Source of the DNA: MGNI01 sp964353875
Lineage (GTDB): Bacteria; Chloroflexota; Anaerolineae; Anaerolineales; E44-bin32
Reading direction: 5' to 3'
DNA: 32,795 bases
Assembly: GCA_964353875.1 (NCBI GenBank)
Contig: CAYGXU010000029.1
Span: forward strand, 1 to 32,795
Shown: in pieces, positions 32,579-32,795 of the stretch
How the letters are laid out: the number at the start of each line of letters is the position of its first letter
Position numbering within the stretch: position 1 is the stretch's first letter
Position numbers and translations under genes: made by a program
The notes under the pieces: generated by a model
Database searches by the model: none
What the model was told of the DNA's origin: nothing
Seen by the model: only the letters and a program-made list of their open reading frames with translations

Positions 32579-32608
32579 ATTTTACCCCTGATAGCCAGGG
32601 AAGGTTAA
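32579..32608 (-). promoter_or_regulatory. Candidate promoter for leaderless tlyA
   Basis: On the minus strand TTAACC (32603-32608) and TAAAAT (32579-32584) are spaced 18 bp. The A of the tlyA ATG is 7 nt after the -10 box, a normal start distance, so mRNA could begin at the start codon. The -35 match is only moderate. Confidence 0.3.
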
Positions 32609-32666
32609 TCGAGGCTTACTTTAATTCCGACCAGGCGACTATCCAGAAAACACTTTATTCTGTCTT

Positions 32667-32795
32667 CTAATAGGCACGAGAGTCCATCCCTGCCCGTTCT
32701 GATCCCGAAGTCTTTTGCCACAAATCAAAGGCATAGTAGATTGCGGAGTCCATCGACAAGCCATTGGGAGATTGGAGATTGTTGGTGAGAGTAGG
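32667..32795 (-). CDS. Partial reading frame at the right edge, C-terminal end
   Basis: On the minus strand a frame is open from the window end to a TAG at 32669-32667 (42 codons), reading ...NGLSMDSAIYYAFDLWQK and ending DSRAY. Composition looks protein-like, but I do not recognise a family. A second minus frame is open over most of the same stretch, so the call is tentative. If real, it is the 3' end of a gene upstream of tlyA in the same direction, with a gap of about 95 bp. Confidence 0.35.
   Translation of the reverse strand, partial: PTLTNNLQSPNGLSMDSAIYYAFDLWQKTSGSERAGMDSRAY

Noticed and set aside
1..32795. CRISPR arrays, tRNA or rRNA genes, integrases or IS transposases
   Set aside because: No regularly spaced repeats, tRNA-like cloverleaf ends or transposase motifs were seen in the intergenic regions or the proteins.

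Overview
The window looks like a chromosomal segment of a Chloroflexota bacterium, most likely an Anaerolineae-type lineage. It has bacterial Shine-Dalgarno sites, sigma70-like promoters and bacterial housekeeping genes (lepA, tlyA, cmk, scpA, glmS). It also carries two proteins of the rare Chlor_Arch_YYY (DUF2298) membrane family, which is known mainly from Chloroflexi and Archaea. I see no phage, plasmid, tRNA, rRNA, CRISPR or transposase genes, so this is ordinary chromosome with an accessory-like glycan locus. The taxonomic call is inference from gene content.

Left part (1-9200), small units in mixed orientation: a GNAT acetyltransferase and an NDUFA9-like SDR reductase (minus); a FabH-like ketosynthase that has lost its catalytic Cys and His (plus); a 141-bp hairpin-rich element; a thioredoxin/OsmC redox pair (minus) with a terminator and recognisable promoters; a tail-anchored zinc-ribbon protein translationally coupled to scpA (plus); a convergent VanZ-like gene; and a YyaL/SPATA20-type thioredoxin-fold protein.

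Middle (9200-11400): glmS on the minus strand. Its leader holds a clear glmS self-cleaving ribozyme (11083-11303) behind a good promoter. P1, the core strands, P2.1, P3, P4 and the GNRA-capped P4 hairpin can all be traced. The ribozyme is unusual in having about 62 nt, forming two extra hairpins, inserted between two core segments that are almost contiguous in the Bacillus and Thermoanaerobacter ribozymes.

Right part (11600-32795): about twelve genes all on the minus strand. In order of transcription they are a partial gene at the edge, tlyA, lepA, a CDP-paratose-2-epimerase-like enzyme, a UPF0104 flippase-like protein, a GT4 glycosyltransferase, a methyltransferase, an ArnT-like GT-C protein, a 1913-residue GT-C/YYY fusion, a stand-alone YYY protein, an Agl23-like GT-C protein, cmk and plsC. 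Most of the genes from the UPF0104 gene to cmk overlap or nearly touch (1-4 nt overlaps), so they are probably one operon. The locus probably builds a lipid-linked glycan in the cytoplasm (GT4, methyltransferase) and processes or transfers sugars outside the membrane (four GT-C-type proteins). The substrates cannot be read from sequence.

Most worth a second look: the expanded glmS ribozyme, the GT-C/YYY fusion and the conserved motifs it shares with its neighbour, the catalytically altered FabH homologue, and the ScpA-coupled membrane zinc-ribbon protein.
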